This document shows, in pieces, positions 15,824 through 25,126 of a stretch of DNA of 42,869 bases. Below the pieces are notes generated by a model. That model did not search any database. It had not been told where the DNA came from and saw nothing but the letters and a program-made list of their open reading frames with translations. A program made the position numbers and the translations under genes. Numbering within the stretch: position 1 is the first letter of the stretch; each line of letters begins with the position of its first letter. This DNA is from Alistipes sp. UBA928 (GTDB taxonomy: Bacteria; Bacteroidota; Bacteroidia; Bacteroidales; Rikenellaceae), in NCBI GenBank assembly GCA_002293665.1, contig DBDQ01000115.1, positions 1,183 to 44,051 of the forward strand, read 5' to 3'.

Positions 15824-15876
15824 TTACAATCGATTGTTGTAAATGACCGCCGGGCGATCTGTAAAATATTTTTACA
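15824..15876. promoter_or_regulatory. Two operator-like inverted repeats upstream of leuS
   Basis: TTACAA (15824-15829) faces TTGTAA (15837-15842) around a core that contains the palindrome CAATCGATTG. TGTAAAA (15860-15866) faces TTTTACA (15870-15876) with a 3-bp spacer. Both share a TTACA/TGTAA half-site, suggesting one dimeric regulator. They lie 40-100 bp upstream of the leuS -7 boxes and also upstream of the divergent small ORF. The regulator is not known. Confidence 0.4.
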
Positions 15877-15915
15877 CCGCTGCGCCTCCTTTTTACAAAA
15901 GAGACAGGAGTGCGA

Positions 15916-15932
15916 TATTTTTGTTATTTTTG
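15916..15932 (+). promoter_or_regulatory. Tandem -7 elements for leuS
   Basis: TATTTTTG occurs twice (15916-15923 and 15925-15932), each a match to TAnnTTTG, 24-33 nt before the leuS ATG. Confidence 0.6.
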
Positions 15933-15956
15933 CGGCTCACAGGCTTATGAAGAAGT

Positions 15957-18716
15957 ATGGAGTATAATTTTCGAGAAATAGAGCCGCGCTGGCAGAAAGA
16001 GTGGGGCCGGCGGGGAACATACAGGGTGGAGGTCGACGCGACAAGGCCCAAATACTATGTGTTGGACATGTTCCCCTACCCGAGCGGAGCGGGCCTCCAT
16101 GTGGGTCATCCGTTGGGATATATCGCTTCCGACATTTACACGCGCTATAAGAGGTTGAACGGTTTCAATGTGCTCCACCCGATGGGTTTCGACGCCTTCG
16201 GTCTGCCCGCCGAGCAGTACGCCATACAGACCGGACAGCATCCGGCCACAACCACGGCGGCCAACATTGCCCGTTATCGCGAGCAGATGGACAAGCTGGG
16301 TTTCAGCTACGACTGGGATCGCTGTGTGGAGACTTGCGACCCGGCCTACTACAAATGGACGCAGTGGGCGTTCGTGCAGATGTTCGAGAGCTACTATTGC
16401 CGCGATGAGAATCAGGCGCGGCCAATTGCCGAACTTCTACCTGTGTTCGAGGAGCATGGCAACGAAGGTCTCAACGCCGCCTGTACCGCGGAGATGAGTT
16501 TTACGGCGGAAGAGTGGCGGGCGATGAGCGAGGCGGAAAAAGCCGACGTGCTGATGAATTATCGACTCGCCTACCGCGCCTCGACGATGGTTAACTGGTG
16601 CGAGGCGCTGGGTACGGTGCTGGCCAACGACGAGGTGAAGGATGGTCTGAGTGAGCGCGGCGGCCACCCCGTCGAGCAGAAACGCATGCAGCAGTGGCTA
16701 CTCAGGGTGAGCGCCTACGCTGAGAGGCTGTTGGGCGGGCTCGACGATCTCAGTTGGAGTGAGTCGCTCAAGGAGATACAGCGTAACTGGATTGGCAAGA
16801 GCACCGGGGCGCAGATGTTTTTCGATATAAAGGGCGGCGACCAAAAGCTCGAAGTCTTTACCACGCGTCCCGACACGATCTACGGTGTGACCTTCATGGT
16901 GCTTGCGCCCGAACATGAATATCTGAGCTGGCTGCCGACCCCGGAACAACGTGCCGCCGTAGACGAATATATCGCCGCCTCGAAGAAACGCTCGGAGAGG
17001 GAGCGCATAGCCGACACTAAAAGGGTGACGGGGGTGTTTACGGGTGCATATGCGGTGAACCCTTTCACGGGCGGGGAGATACCCGTTTACATCAGCGACT
17101 ACGTGTTGGCCGGTTACGGCACGGGCGCGATCATGGCAGTACCGGGTCACGACAGCCGCGACTGGGCCTTTGCCCGGCAGTTCGATCTGCCGATTATTCC
17201 CGTTGTCGAGGGTGGCAACGTGGAGGAGGCGAGCTACGACGCCAAAGAGGGGCGCATGATAAACTCGGGTATCATAGACGGTCTCGACGTGAAGGAGGCG
17301 ATCGTGCGGATGTTCGGCGAGGTGGAGCAGCGCGGCTTGGGTAAACTGAAGGTCAACTACCGCCTGCGCGACGCCATATTCTCACGCCAAAGATATTGGG
17401 GCGAGCCGATTCCTATTTGCTACAAGGAGGGTATTCCCACGGCGCTGCCGCTCGAGGCACTGCCGTTGGAGCTGCCGCCGGTGAGCGATTTTTCGCCCTC
17501 GAAAACGGGTGAACCGCCCCTTGCGCGTGTGAAGGATTGGACTTACGACGGCTGGCCCTTGGAGGCGAGCACCATGCCGGGGTTCGCGGGGTCGAGCGCC
17601 TACTATCTGCGCTACATGGATCCGCATAACTCACAGGCGCTCGTGTCGCGCGAGGCAGATGAATATTGGCGCGATGTCGATCTCTACATCGGCGGCATTG
17701 AGCATGCCACGGGCCACCTGATATACTCGCGCTTTTGGGACAAATTTTTGTTCGATATCGGCGCGGTGGTCGATCAGGAGCCGTTCAAAAAGTTGGTTAA
17801 TCAGGGGATGATACAGGGGCGGTCGAATTTTGTGTATCGCGACAAGGCGAGCGGCAAGTTCATCTCTCTCGGTCTGATCGGAGATTACGACACACAGGAG
17901 ATACATGTCGACGTCAACATGGTGCGTAACGACGTGCTCGACATCGAGGCTTTCCGCGCTTGGAGGCCCGAGTTCGCGAATGCCGAGTTCGTTTTGGAGA
18001 ATGGCCGCTACGTTTGCGGCTGGGCGATCGAGAAGATGTCGAAAAGCATGTATAACGTGGTGAATCCCGACCAGATCGTTGCGGATTACGGTGCCGATAC
18101 ACTGCGTATGTACGAGATGTTCCTCGGGCCGCTCGAAGCGTCGAAGCCTTGGGACACCAACGGCATCGACGGTGTGCATAAATTCCTGCGCAGATTCTGG
18201 CGACTTTTCTTCAAAAATTCCGAAGGCGATTCCTTCGAGATTTCGGAAGAGGCTCCAACCTCGGCAGAGTTGAAGACGCTCCACAAGACGATCAAAAAGG
18301 TGCGCGAGGACATAGAGAATTTCTCGTTCAACACCTCTGTGGCAGCATTTATGATATGCCTCAACGAACTGGGCGCATGCAACAAGCGCGCCGTGCTCGA
18401 ACCGCTCACGATCCTATTGGCACCATTCGTGCCGCATATTACCGAGGAGCTTTGGTCGCGGTTGGGTCACACGACCACGATATTCGACGAGCGGATGCCA
18501 GAGTACGATCCTGCCTGCCTTGTGGAGAGCGAGTTCGAGTACCCGGTGTCGGTCAACGGCAAGCTGAGGTTTAAAAAGACGCTGCCGCTCGACCTCGACC
18601 GCGCCGCGATCGAGACCGCCGTGCTGGCCGACGAGGGAGCGCAAAAATGGCTTGAGGGCCGCGCGCCGAAAAAGATGGTCGTCGTTCCCGGAAAGATTGT
18701 TAACATAGTGATATGA
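15957..18716 (+). CDS. leuS: Leucyl-tRNA synthetase
   Basis: This class I enzyme charges tRNA-Leu and edits mis-activated amino acids. The 919-residue product has the HIGH-type motif HVGH at residues 48-51, the CP1 editing domain with the TTRPDTIYG segment near 302-310, and the K-M-S-K-S loop at 693-697 (EKMSKSMYNVV). The anticodon-binding helices follow. The length is normal for the Bacteroidota form, which carries extra sequence between the editing domain and KMSKS. The ATG at 15957 starts the conserved MEYNFREIE. The stop overlaps the start of the yitT-like gene (ATGA). Confidence 0.98.
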   Translation: MEYNFREIEPRWQKEWGRRGTYRVEVDATRPKYYVLDMFPYPSGAGLHVGHPLGYIASDIYTRYKRLNGFNVLHPMGFDAFGLPAEQYAIQTGQHPATTTAANIARYREQMDKLGFSYDWDRCVETCDPAYYKWTQWAFVQMFESYYCRDENQARPIAELLPVFEEHGNEGLNAACTAEMSFTAEEWRAMSEAEKADVLMNYRLAYRASTMVNWCEALGTVLANDEVKDGLSERGGHPVEQKRMQQWLLRVSAYAERLLGGLDDLSWSESLKEIQRNWIGKSTGAQMFFDIKGGDQKLEVFTTRPDTIYGVTFMVLAPEHEYLSWLPTPEQRAAVDEYIAASKKRSERERIADTKRVTGVFTGAYAVNPFTGGEIPVYISDYVLAGYGTGAIMAVPGHDSRDWAFARQFDLPIIPVVEGGNVEEASYDAKEGRMINSGIIDGLDVKEAIVRMFGEVEQRGLGKLKVNYRLRDAIFSRQRYWGEPIPICYKEGIPTALPLEALPLELPPVSDFSPSKTGEPPLARVKDWTYDGWPLEASTMPGFAGSSAYYLRYMDPHNSQALVSREADEYWRDVDLYIGGIEHATGHLIYSRFWDKFLFDIGAVVDQEPFKKLVNQGMIQGRSNFVYRDKASGKFISLGLIGDYDTQEIHVDVNMVRNDVLDIEAFRAWRPEFANAEFVLENGRYVCGWAIEKMSKSMYNVVNPDQIVADYGADTLRMYEMFLGPLEASKPWDTNGIDGVHKFLRRFWRLFFKNSEGDSFEISEEAPTSAELKTLHKTIKKVREDIENFSFNTSVAAFMICLNELGACNKRAVLEPLTILLAPFVPHITEELWSRLGHTTTIFDERMPEYDPACLVESEFEYPVSVNGKLRFKKTLPLDLDRAAIETAVLADEGAQKWLEGRAPKKMVVVPGKIVNIVI

Positions 18717-19633
18717 TAAAGAATATCGAATGGGGGCGGCTCCTCAAGGAGTACACCCTGATCCATTTGGGGTGTATTCTATACGCTTTCACCTGGGCCG
18801 GCATCATTCAGGCGGCGCACGGTATCGGCGGCGGGGCGAGCGGTTTGGCGTTGCTAATACAGTACGCCACGGGCATTCCGATGGGCATCAGCTACATTGT
18901 CATCAACGGTGCGTTGGTGGTGCTGTCGCTCATTATCGTGGGGCGCGGTTTCGGCCTTAAGACGATTTTTGCGATCGCCTCGATCGCGCTGTGGCTCAAT
19001 TTGTTCGGTGCGCTGATCCCCGACAATCTGCTGGGGCTGGCCGACGACAAACTGCTGTCGGCGATCCTTGCGGGTGCTCTGAGCGGCATTGCCGTGGGGA
19101 TATGCCTGTTGCAGGGGGGCAGCACGGGCGGTACCGACATTGTGGCGATGATCATCAACAAGTTTCGCCGTGTGGCCTACGGACGTGTGGTGATGGTGTC
19201 GGACTTCACGATCATCGGCGCCTCGTGGTTTATATACCACGCCCGGCCCGACGTCGACAACGCGCTGGCGATGATAATCTACGGCTACGTCTTAGTGGCG
19301 GTGTTCACCTACACGGTCGACACGATGCTGGCGGGCAACAAACAGTCGTCGCAGATATTCATCTTCTCGAAGTTCTACACCGAGATCGCCGATGAGATCA
19401 CCCGTAATCTCCACCGCGGGGTGACGATACTCGACGGCGAGGGAGCCTACACCGGCCAGCCCACCAAGATGCTTGTCGTGCTGTGCCGCAAGCAGGAGAC
19501 GAGCAACATACTGCGCGCTGTGAAACAGCTCGACCCCGAGGCGTTCGTATCGGTGGGCAGTGTGATGGGAGTTTACGGCAAGGGATTCGAGGATTTCGAA
19601 ATTAAAACCAAAAAGGTGAAGAAAGATGCGTAG
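18713..19633 (+). CDS. YitT-family membrane protein (DUF161/DUF2179)
   Basis: The 306-residue inner-membrane protein has five or six hydrophobic helices in its first 210 residues, including G-I-G-G-G-A-S-G-L-A and Q-G-G-S-T-G-G-T-D-I typical of YitT. A cytoplasmic DUF2179 domain follows (about 220-295; GVTILDGEGAYTG). The family's transport role is not settled. The start overlaps leuS by 4 bp and the end overlaps the GH127 gene by 8 bp, so it is translationally coupled on both sides. Confidence 0.92.
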   Translation: MIKNIEWGRLLKEYTLIHLGCILYAFTWAGIIQAAHGIGGGASGLALLIQYATGIPMGISYIVINGALVVLSLIIVGRGFGLKTIFAIASIALWLNLFGALIPDNLLGLADDKLLSAILAGALSGIAVGICLLQGGSTGGTDIVAMIINKFRRVAYGRVVMVSDFTIIGASWFIYHARPDVDNALAMIIYGYVLVAVFTYTVDTMLAGNKQSSQIFIFSKFYTEIADEITRNLHRGVTILDGEGAYTGQPTKMLVVLCRKQETSNILRAVKQLDPEAFVSVGSVMGVYGKGFEDFEIKTKKVKKDA

Positions 19634-21458
19634 AACGATCATTCTGTTGACGCTGTGTTTCGTACATTTCACTCTGGCCGGTCAGAATGGGACGATCGTC
19701 GAGCCGTTTTCGAACGAAGATGTGGTTCTCACCCCGTCGTGGGTGAAACAGCGCGAAGAGTTGAACACTGCATTCCTGAAGTCGCTCGATCCCGACCGGT
19801 TGCTGCACAATTTCAGGGTCAACGCATCGCTGCCGTCGGACGCCGAGCCTCTGGAGGGTTGGGAGGCCCCCTCGATCGGGTTGCGGGGACACTATGTCGG
19901 CCACTATCTTTCGGCGCTTTCGGCGCTGGTGGGCAGATACGACGATCCCGAACTGAGGCAGAGGCTGGAATATATGATCGACGAGTTGGACAAGTGCCGG
20001 CAAACTTTCGGGAACGGCTACCTGAGCGCCTTTCCCGAGAGCGATTTCGATGTTTTGGAGACGCGGTTTACCGGAGTTTGGGCTCCGTACTATACATATA
20101 ACAAGATCATGCAGGGCCTGCTCGACACATACGTCAACACGGGCAACGGGAAAGCTCTGGAGATGGTGACCGGCATGGCTGAGTGGGCGGGCCGCCGGAT
20201 GGCGCGACTCGGCAGGGAGGCGATCGAAAGAATGATGTACACGGTGCAGGCCAACCCCCAGAACGAGATGGGAGCGATGAACGAGGTGCTGTATGAACTC
20301 TACAAAATATCGGGTGACCAGCAGCATCTGGCTCTGGCCGGATTGTTCGATCCCGACTGGTTCGCCACACCTCTCTCGGAGGGAGTCGATATTTTGTCGG
20401 GACTCCATTCGAATACCCATCTGGCCCTTGTCAACGGATTTGCGCAACGCTGGTCGATAACGGACGAGACGAAGTACCGCGACGCGGCGGTGAACTTTTG
20501 GAACATGCTGATCGGGCACCACGCCTGGGCGAATGGATCGAGCAGCGGTCCGCGTCCGAACGCCACCACCCCGACGTCGCTCACGGCGGAGCATTGGGAC
20601 GATGCCGACCGGCTCGGTCATTTCACGAAAGAGATAGCCGAGAGCTGCGTGTCGCACAATACCCAAAAGTTGACGGCGTACCTGTTTTCTATGACGGCAG
20701 ATCCCGAATACGCCGATTCGTACATGAACATGTTTTACAACGCCGTTCTGCCTGTTCAGAGTCACGCGCACGGCTCTTATGTGTATCATCTGCCGCTGGG
20801 TTCGCCCCGCAATAAAAAATATCTGAAGGACAACGATTTTTTCTGTTGCAGCGGGTCGAGCCTCGAGGCGTTTTCGAGGCTTAATGCTAACATATATTTC
20901 CACGACGCGGAGGCGGTTTGGGTGAATCTTTACGTCCCGTCGAGGGTGACGTGGAGAGAGAAGGGCGTAGTGTTGGAACAGTCGGGGAATTTCCCGAGAG
21001 AGATGAGGGTCGGCCTGTCGGTCTCGGCAGAACGGGAAACGGCGTTTGCGATGCGGCTGCTCGTCCCGTCGTGGTCCGACGGCGTGGACGTGTGGGTGAA
21101 CGGCGAGAAGGTGGATGTGAGGACGACGGGGGCGGAGTATGTGGAACTTGGCCTAAAATGGAGAGACGGCGACAGGGTGGAGGTGGAGTTCCATCCCGGT
21201 TTCCATGTGAAACCGCTGCCCGACCGGGAGGATGTTTTCGCCGTGTGCTATGGCCCTATGATGTTGGCGTTCGAGACGAGGAGCGAAGTGATCCTGAAAG
21301 GCGACGTCGAAGAGGTTGTGAATAATCTGTCGGTCGCGTGCGACGGTGACGAGGGCACTTTCAACCTGTCGAACGGCGGGAAAACATACACGCTCCGTCC
21401 GATGTTCGACATCGACGAGCAGTCTTACGGAGTGTACGCAGCGATAAGAAATTATTGA
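19626..21458 (+). CDS. Glycoside hydrolase family 127 (DUF1680), probable beta-L-arabinofuranosidase
   Basis: The 610-residue protein has a signal peptide (about 1-19, ending L-A-G-Q), so it is exported, probably to the periplasm. The alpha/alpha-barrel domain starts with LTPSWVKQREELN and contains GLRGHYVGHYLSA. The zinc and catalytic residues of the GH127 enzyme HypBA1 appear conserved: Glu339 and Cys341 in AESC, and Cys407-Cys408 in FFCCSG, one being the expected nucleophile. Glu322 (T-A-E-H-W) may be the acid/base. Such enzymes remove beta-L-arabinofuranose or related sugars from plant glycans. The gene sits between yitT and metG, far from the susCD pair, which is an odd place for a glycan enzyme. 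Confidence 0.88.
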   Translation: MRRTIILLTLCFVHFTLAGQNGTIVEPFSNEDVVLTPSWVKQREELNTAFLKSLDPDRLLHNFRVNASLPSDAEPLEGWEAPSIGLRGHYVGHYLSALSALVGRYDDPELRQRLEYMIDELDKCRQTFGNGYLSAFPESDFDVLETRFTGVWAPYYTYNKIMQGLLDTYVNTGNGKALEMVTGMAEWAGRRMARLGREAIERMMYTVQANPQNEMGAMNEVLYELYKISGDQQHLALAGLFDPDWFATPLSEGVDILSGLHSNTHLALVNGFAQRWSITDETKYRDAAVNFWNMLIGHHAWANGSSSGPRPNATTPTSLTAEHWDDADRLGHFTKEIAESCVSHNTQKLTAYLFSMTADPEYADSYMNMFYNAVLPVQSHAHGSYVYHLPLGSPRNKKYLKDNDFFCCSGSSLEAFSRLNANIYFHDAEAVWVNLYVPSRVTWREKGVVLEQSGNFPREMRVGLSVSAERETAFAMRLLVPSWSDGVDVWVNGEKVDVRTTGAEYVELGLKWRDGDRVEVEFHPGFHVKPLPDREDVFAVCYGPMMLAFETRSEVILKGDVEEVVNNLSVACDGDEGTFNLSNGGKTYTLRPMFDIDEQSYGVYAAIRNY

Positions 21459-21463
21459 CGAAC

Positions 21464-23509
21464 ATGAAATACAAAAGACATCTGATAACCGCGGCGCTGC
21501 CTTACGCGAACGGCGGGATACATATCGGCCATCTGGCGGGGGTTTATATCCCGGCCGACATCTACGCGCGCTACCTGCGGGGACGGGGCGAGGAGGTTGT
21601 GTGGGTTTGCGGGAGCGACGAGCACGGCGTGCCCATCACCATCAAGGCGCGCAACGAAGGTACGACGCCTCAGGCGATAGTGGATCGCTATCATGAACTG
21701 ATAAAGCGTTCGTTCGAGGGGTTGGGCATGTCGATGGACATCTACTCGCGCACGACTTCGCCGACGCATGCGCAGACGGCGAGCGGTTTTTTTCGCACGC
21801 TTTACGACAAGGGGGAGTTTCTGGAGAGCACCTCGCAGCAATACTTCGATCCCGAGGCGGGGATATTTCTGGCCGACAGATACATCACGGGGACGTGCCC
21901 GAAGTGCAGCGCGCCAGGGGCCTACGGCGACCAGTGTGAGAAGTGCGGATCGTCGCTTGCGGCAACCGAACTGATCGACCCGCGAAGCGCGGTGTCGGGT
22001 GCGACGCCAGTGTTGCGCGATACCAAACACTGGTATCTGCCACTGGATAAACACGAGGCGTTCCTGCGCGAGTGGATTCTCGATGGGCACAAGGAGTGGA
22101 AGAGTAACGTCTATGGCCAGTGCAAGAGCTGGCTCGACGGGGGTCTTCAGCCGCGCGCCGTGAGCCGCGACCTTGACTGGGGTATTCCGGTGCCCGTCGA
22201 AGGGGCCGAGGGGAAGGTGCTTTACGTGTGGTTCGACGCGCCGATCGGCTATATATCCGCCACACGCGAGTTGTTGCCCGACGAATGGGAGAAGTATTGG
22301 AAAGACTCCGAAACGCATCTGGTGCACTTTATCGGCAAAGATAACATCGTGTTCCACTGCATAATGTTCCCGGCGATGCTGCGCGCGCATGGAGAATACA
22401 TCCTGCCCGACAACGTTCCCGCGAACGAGTTTTTGAACCTCGAGGGCGACAAAATTTCGACTTCGCGCGGCTGGGCGGTGTGGCTCCACGAATATCTCGA
22501 GGAGTTTCCCGGCAAGCAGGATGTGCTGCGCTACGTGCTGTGTGCAAACGCTCCCGAGACTAAGGACAATGATTTTACCTGGCGCGATTTTCAGGCGCGG
22601 GCCAACAACGAACTCGTGGCCGTGTTGGGTAACTTTGTCAACCGCGCGCTTGTGTTGACGGGCAAATACTACGGCGGCCGGGTGCCGGCGGCGGGTGAAC
22701 TTACTGATTACGATCGTGAGACGTTGGCCGAGTTGCCGCGCCTGCGGGCCGTGATTGAGAGTCATATCGAGGCGTTCCGTTTTCGCGACGCCCTGCGTGA
22801 GGCTATGAACGTGGCGCGCCTCGGTAACAAATACCTTGCCGACTGCGAGCCGTGGAAAGTAGTCAAGACCGACCCCGTGCGGGTCGAGACTGTGATGAAC
22901 GTTGCGCTTCAGATCACTGCCAACCTTGCGATCGCTATCGAGTCGTTCATGCCTTTCACTGCGGAGAAGATCGCACGGATGCTTGGTACCGACAACCTGA
23001 AATGGGACGATTTGGGTCGTGCCGACCTGCTGCCCGCCGGACACATTGTGACCGACGCTCCCGAGTTGTTGTTCGAGAAGATCGAGGATGCCGTGATAGA
23101 GGCGCAGATCGCGAAGTTGGAAGCCACGAAGGCCGCGCGTGCAGTTGCCGCAGAAGATTCGGCACCCGTCGAACCTCAGAAACCGGCCATCTCGTTCGAC
23201 GAGTTCGAGAAGATGGACATCCGCATCGGAACGATCCTCGAGGCAGCGTCCGTGCCGAAGACCAGGAAACTGCTCAAGTTCAAGATCGACACCGGCATGG
23301 ACGTAAGAGAGATAGTGAGCGGAATAGCCGAGCACTTCACGCCCGAGGAGCTCGTCGGACAGCAGGTGACGATCATAGCCAATCTCGCCCCGAGAGAGAT
23401 CAAAGGGATCACGAGTCACGGCATGATCCTGATGACCGAGCGCGCCGACGGCCGCTACTCTCTGGTAAAACCGACCGAAAAGGTGCCTAATGGAAAAACC
23501 GTAAACTGA
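21464..23509 (+). CDS. metG: Methionyl-tRNA synthetase with C-terminal tRNA-binding domain
   Basis: This class I enzyme charges tRNA-Met. The 681-residue product has H-I-G-H at 20-23, a zinc knuckle with Cys145, Cys148, Cys158 and Cys161, and K-I-S-T-S at 330-334 as the KMSKS loop. The anticodon-binding helices follow, and from about residue 575 a Trbp111/EMAP-type domain (FDEFEKMDIRIGTIL) allows dimerisation and tRNA binding. The start is the ATG at 21464, 5 bp after the GH127 stop; a TTG three codons upstream overlaps that gene. Confidence 0.98.
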   Translation: MKYKRHLITAALPYANGGIHIGHLAGVYIPADIYARYLRGRGEEVVWVCGSDEHGVPITIKARNEGTTPQAIVDRYHELIKRSFEGLGMSMDIYSRTTSPTHAQTASGFFRTLYDKGEFLESTSQQYFDPEAGIFLADRYITGTCPKCSAPGAYGDQCEKCGSSLAATELIDPRSAVSGATPVLRDTKHWYLPLDKHEAFLREWILDGHKEWKSNVYGQCKSWLDGGLQPRAVSRDLDWGIPVPVEGAEGKVLYVWFDAPIGYISATRELLPDEWEKYWKDSETHLVHFIGKDNIVFHCIMFPAMLRAHGEYILPDNVPANEFLNLEGDKISTSRGWAVWLHEYLEEFPGKQDVLRYVLCANAPETKDNDFTWRDFQARANNELVAVLGNFVNRALVLTGKYYGGRVPAAGELTDYDRETLAELPRLRAVIESHIEAFRFRDALREAMNVARLGNKYLADCEPWKVVKTDPVRVETVMNVALQITANLAIAIESFMPFTAEKIARMLGTDNLKWDDLGRADLLPAGHIVTDAPELLFEKIEDAVIEAQIAKLEATKAARAVAAEDSAPVEPQKPAISFDEFEKMDIRIGTILEAASVPKTRKLLKFKIDTGMDVREIVSGIAEHFTPEELVGQQVTIIANLAPREIKGITSHGMILMTERADGRYSLVKPTEKVPNGKTVN

Positions 23510-23516
23510 TCCGAAT

Positions 23517-24533
23517 ATGGAAAACATCGACTGGAAAGAACTCGGCTTCGGTTATCTGAAGACCGACTGGAATGCCCGGAGCACCTGGCGCAACGGCGCT
23601 TGGAGCCCGCTCGAGATCACTCAGGATGAATACCTGTCGCTCCACATGGCCGCCACTTGCCTCCACTACGGACAGGAGGCGTTCGAGGGGCTGAAGGCGT
23701 TCAGAGGGGTGGATGGCAAGGTGCGTATTTTCCGTCTCGAGGAGAACGCCAAACGAATGATCCGCACGGCGGAGTATACCATGATGGCGCTGCCCACCAT
23801 GGAACTCTTCCGCGAGGCGTGTGTCGAGATAGTGAAGCGCAACGAACGGTTCGTGCCCCCCTATGGTACAGGGGCGTCGCTCTACATCCGACCTCTTTTG
23901 ATCGGCTCGGGAGCGCAGGTGGGCGTAAAACCCGCCACGGAGTATATGTTCGTGGTGTTCGTCACTCCGGTCGGGCCATATTATAAGACCGGTTTCAAGC
24001 CCATCAGCGTCATGGTCGACAGGCATCACGACCGCTCGGCGCCGTTGGGTACCGGATTCGTGAAGGTGGGGGGCAACTACGCGGCGAGCCTGCTGTCGGG
24101 CGACATGGCCCACAAGGCGGGTTTTCCGGGGGTGTTGTATCTCGACGCCTGCGAGAAAAAATACATCGACGAGAGCGGCGCGGCAAACTTCTTTGCCATT
24201 CGCGACGGGGCCTACATCACGCCCAAGTCGCCTTCGATCCTCCCTTCTATCACCAACATGTCGCTGCGCACCCTCGCCGCCGACTTCGGCTTGCGGGTCG
24301 AGGAGCGGCCCGTGGAGTTCGCCGAACTGCCCACCTTCGAGGAGGCGGGTTCGTGCGGCACGGCGGCAGTGATCTCGCCCATCGGCAAGGTGTACGATCC
24401 CGACGAAGGCAAGACCTACACTTTCGGCGACGGCGCCACGCCCGGACCGTGGTGCGTGAAACTTTACGAAGCTTTGCGCGGCATTCAACTGGGTGAAAAA
24501 GATGATGTCCACGGTTGGAATACAGTTTTATAG
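23517..24533 (+). CDS. ilvE: Branched-chain amino acid aminotransferase
   Basis: This PLP enzyme interconverts Leu, Ile and Val with their 2-oxo acids. The 338-residue protein belongs to the fold-type IV BCAT group with the Bacillus/eukaryote-like pattern: HYGQEAFEGLKAF (50-62), VKVGGNYAASL (182-192) and LDACEKKYIDESGAANFF (209-226). Lys215 in K-Y-I-D-E is the expected PLP-binding residue. It begins 7 bp after metG and is probably the last gene of the leuS transcript. A new promoter starts 10 bp after its stop. Confidence 0.96.
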   Translation: MENIDWKELGFGYLKTDWNARSTWRNGAWSPLEITQDEYLSLHMAATCLHYGQEAFEGLKAFRGVDGKVRIFRLEENAKRMIRTAEYTMMALPTMELFREACVEIVKRNERFVPPYGTGASLYIRPLLIGSGAQVGVKPATEYMFVVFVTPVGPYYKTGFKPISVMVDRHHDRSAPLGTGFVKVGGNYAASLLSGDMAHKAGFPGVLYLDACEKKYIDESGAANFFAIRDGAYITPKSPSILPSITNMSLRTLAADFGLRVEERPVEFAELPTFEEAGSCGTAAVISPIGKVYDPDEGKTYTFGDGATPGPWCVKLYEALRGIQLGEKDDVHGWNTVL

Positions 24534-24543
24534 TCGATTTTGC

Positions 24544-24551
24544 TATCTTTG
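24544..24551 (+). promoter_or_regulatory. -7 promoter element of the small outer-membrane protein gene
   Basis: TATCTTTG matches TAnnTTTG, 33 nt before the ATG at 24585. The -33 element is unclear. Confidence 0.6.
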
Positions 24552-24584
24552 TGGTCGACAAACTTTTAAATTATTGTGAAAATT

Positions 24585-25058
24585 ATGAGAAAATTATCTG
24601 TTCTGCTGGTGGTTATGTTCGCGTCGATCGCGATGGCAAATGGTCAGCAATGGGGTATCGGCGGACGCCTTACAAACGGCGCTCAGGTCGTCGGGCAATA
24701 TGTGTACGCGGGTGACAACTATTTGGAAGCGCGGTTGGGGGTCGGTTGGAACAGCCGTTTCGGAGCGGAGCTCTCGCTGCTCCACTATTGGAACGTGAAG
24801 AATTGGGACTGGACTCCCGGCAACTGGTTTCTCGACATAGGCGCGGGGGCGAATACCATAATAAGCAAGAACCACATGTTCCTCGGGGCGCAGGTGTCGG
24901 GGAAATTCGGATACACGTTCGAGGACTTTCCGCTGAGCCTTTCGGCCGATTTCTCGCCCGCCATCGGGCCGAATATCGGCCTTAGGGGAGCTGAGTCGAC
25001 TTTCCGGACGGAGGGACTTTTTTATAATTTCGGGATCAGCTGCGTTTACCGGTTCTGA
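24585..25058 (+). CDS. Small outer-membrane beta-barrel protein
   Basis: The 157-residue product has a signal peptide (MRKLSVLLVV...NGQQ, cut near residue 19) and a mature part with alternating hydrophobic residues, aromatic girdles and a terminal Y-R-F, typical of an 8-stranded outer-membrane barrel of the OmpW/porin-like type. The function is not known. The ATG at 24585 is preferred to a GTG three codons upstream. It has its own promoter and is followed by a terminator at 25086. Confidence 0.8.
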   Translation: MRKLSVLLVVMFASIAMANGQQWGIGGRLTNGAQVVGQYVYAGDNYLEARLGVGWNSRFGAELSLLHYWNVKNWDWTPGNWFLDIGAGANTIISKNHMFLGAQVSGKFGYTFEDFPLSLSADFSPAIGPNIGLRGAESTFRTEGLFYNFGISCVYRF

Positions 25059-25085
25059 CCGGGATAACGCCATGCGTTGAATGGG

Positions 25086-25111
25086 ATCGGGCTGTTAAGC
25101 CCGATTTTTTT
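25086..25111 (+). terminator. Intrinsic terminator of the small barrel-protein gene
   Basis: ATCGGGCT (25086-25093) and AGCCCGAT (25098-25105) form a perfect 8-bp stem with a GTTA loop followed by a T run. Confidence 0.9.
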
Positions 25112-25126
25112 GTTACCTTTGTCCCG

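Noticed and set aside
15840..15900. A transposon end or IS remnant upstream of leuS
   Set aside because: The inverted repeats are short and self-contained, and no transposase fragment or target duplication was seen.
21452..23527. 691-codon open frame on the minus strand opposite metG
   Set aside because: It mirrors metG almost end to end and has no recognisable domain; metG on the other strand is certain.
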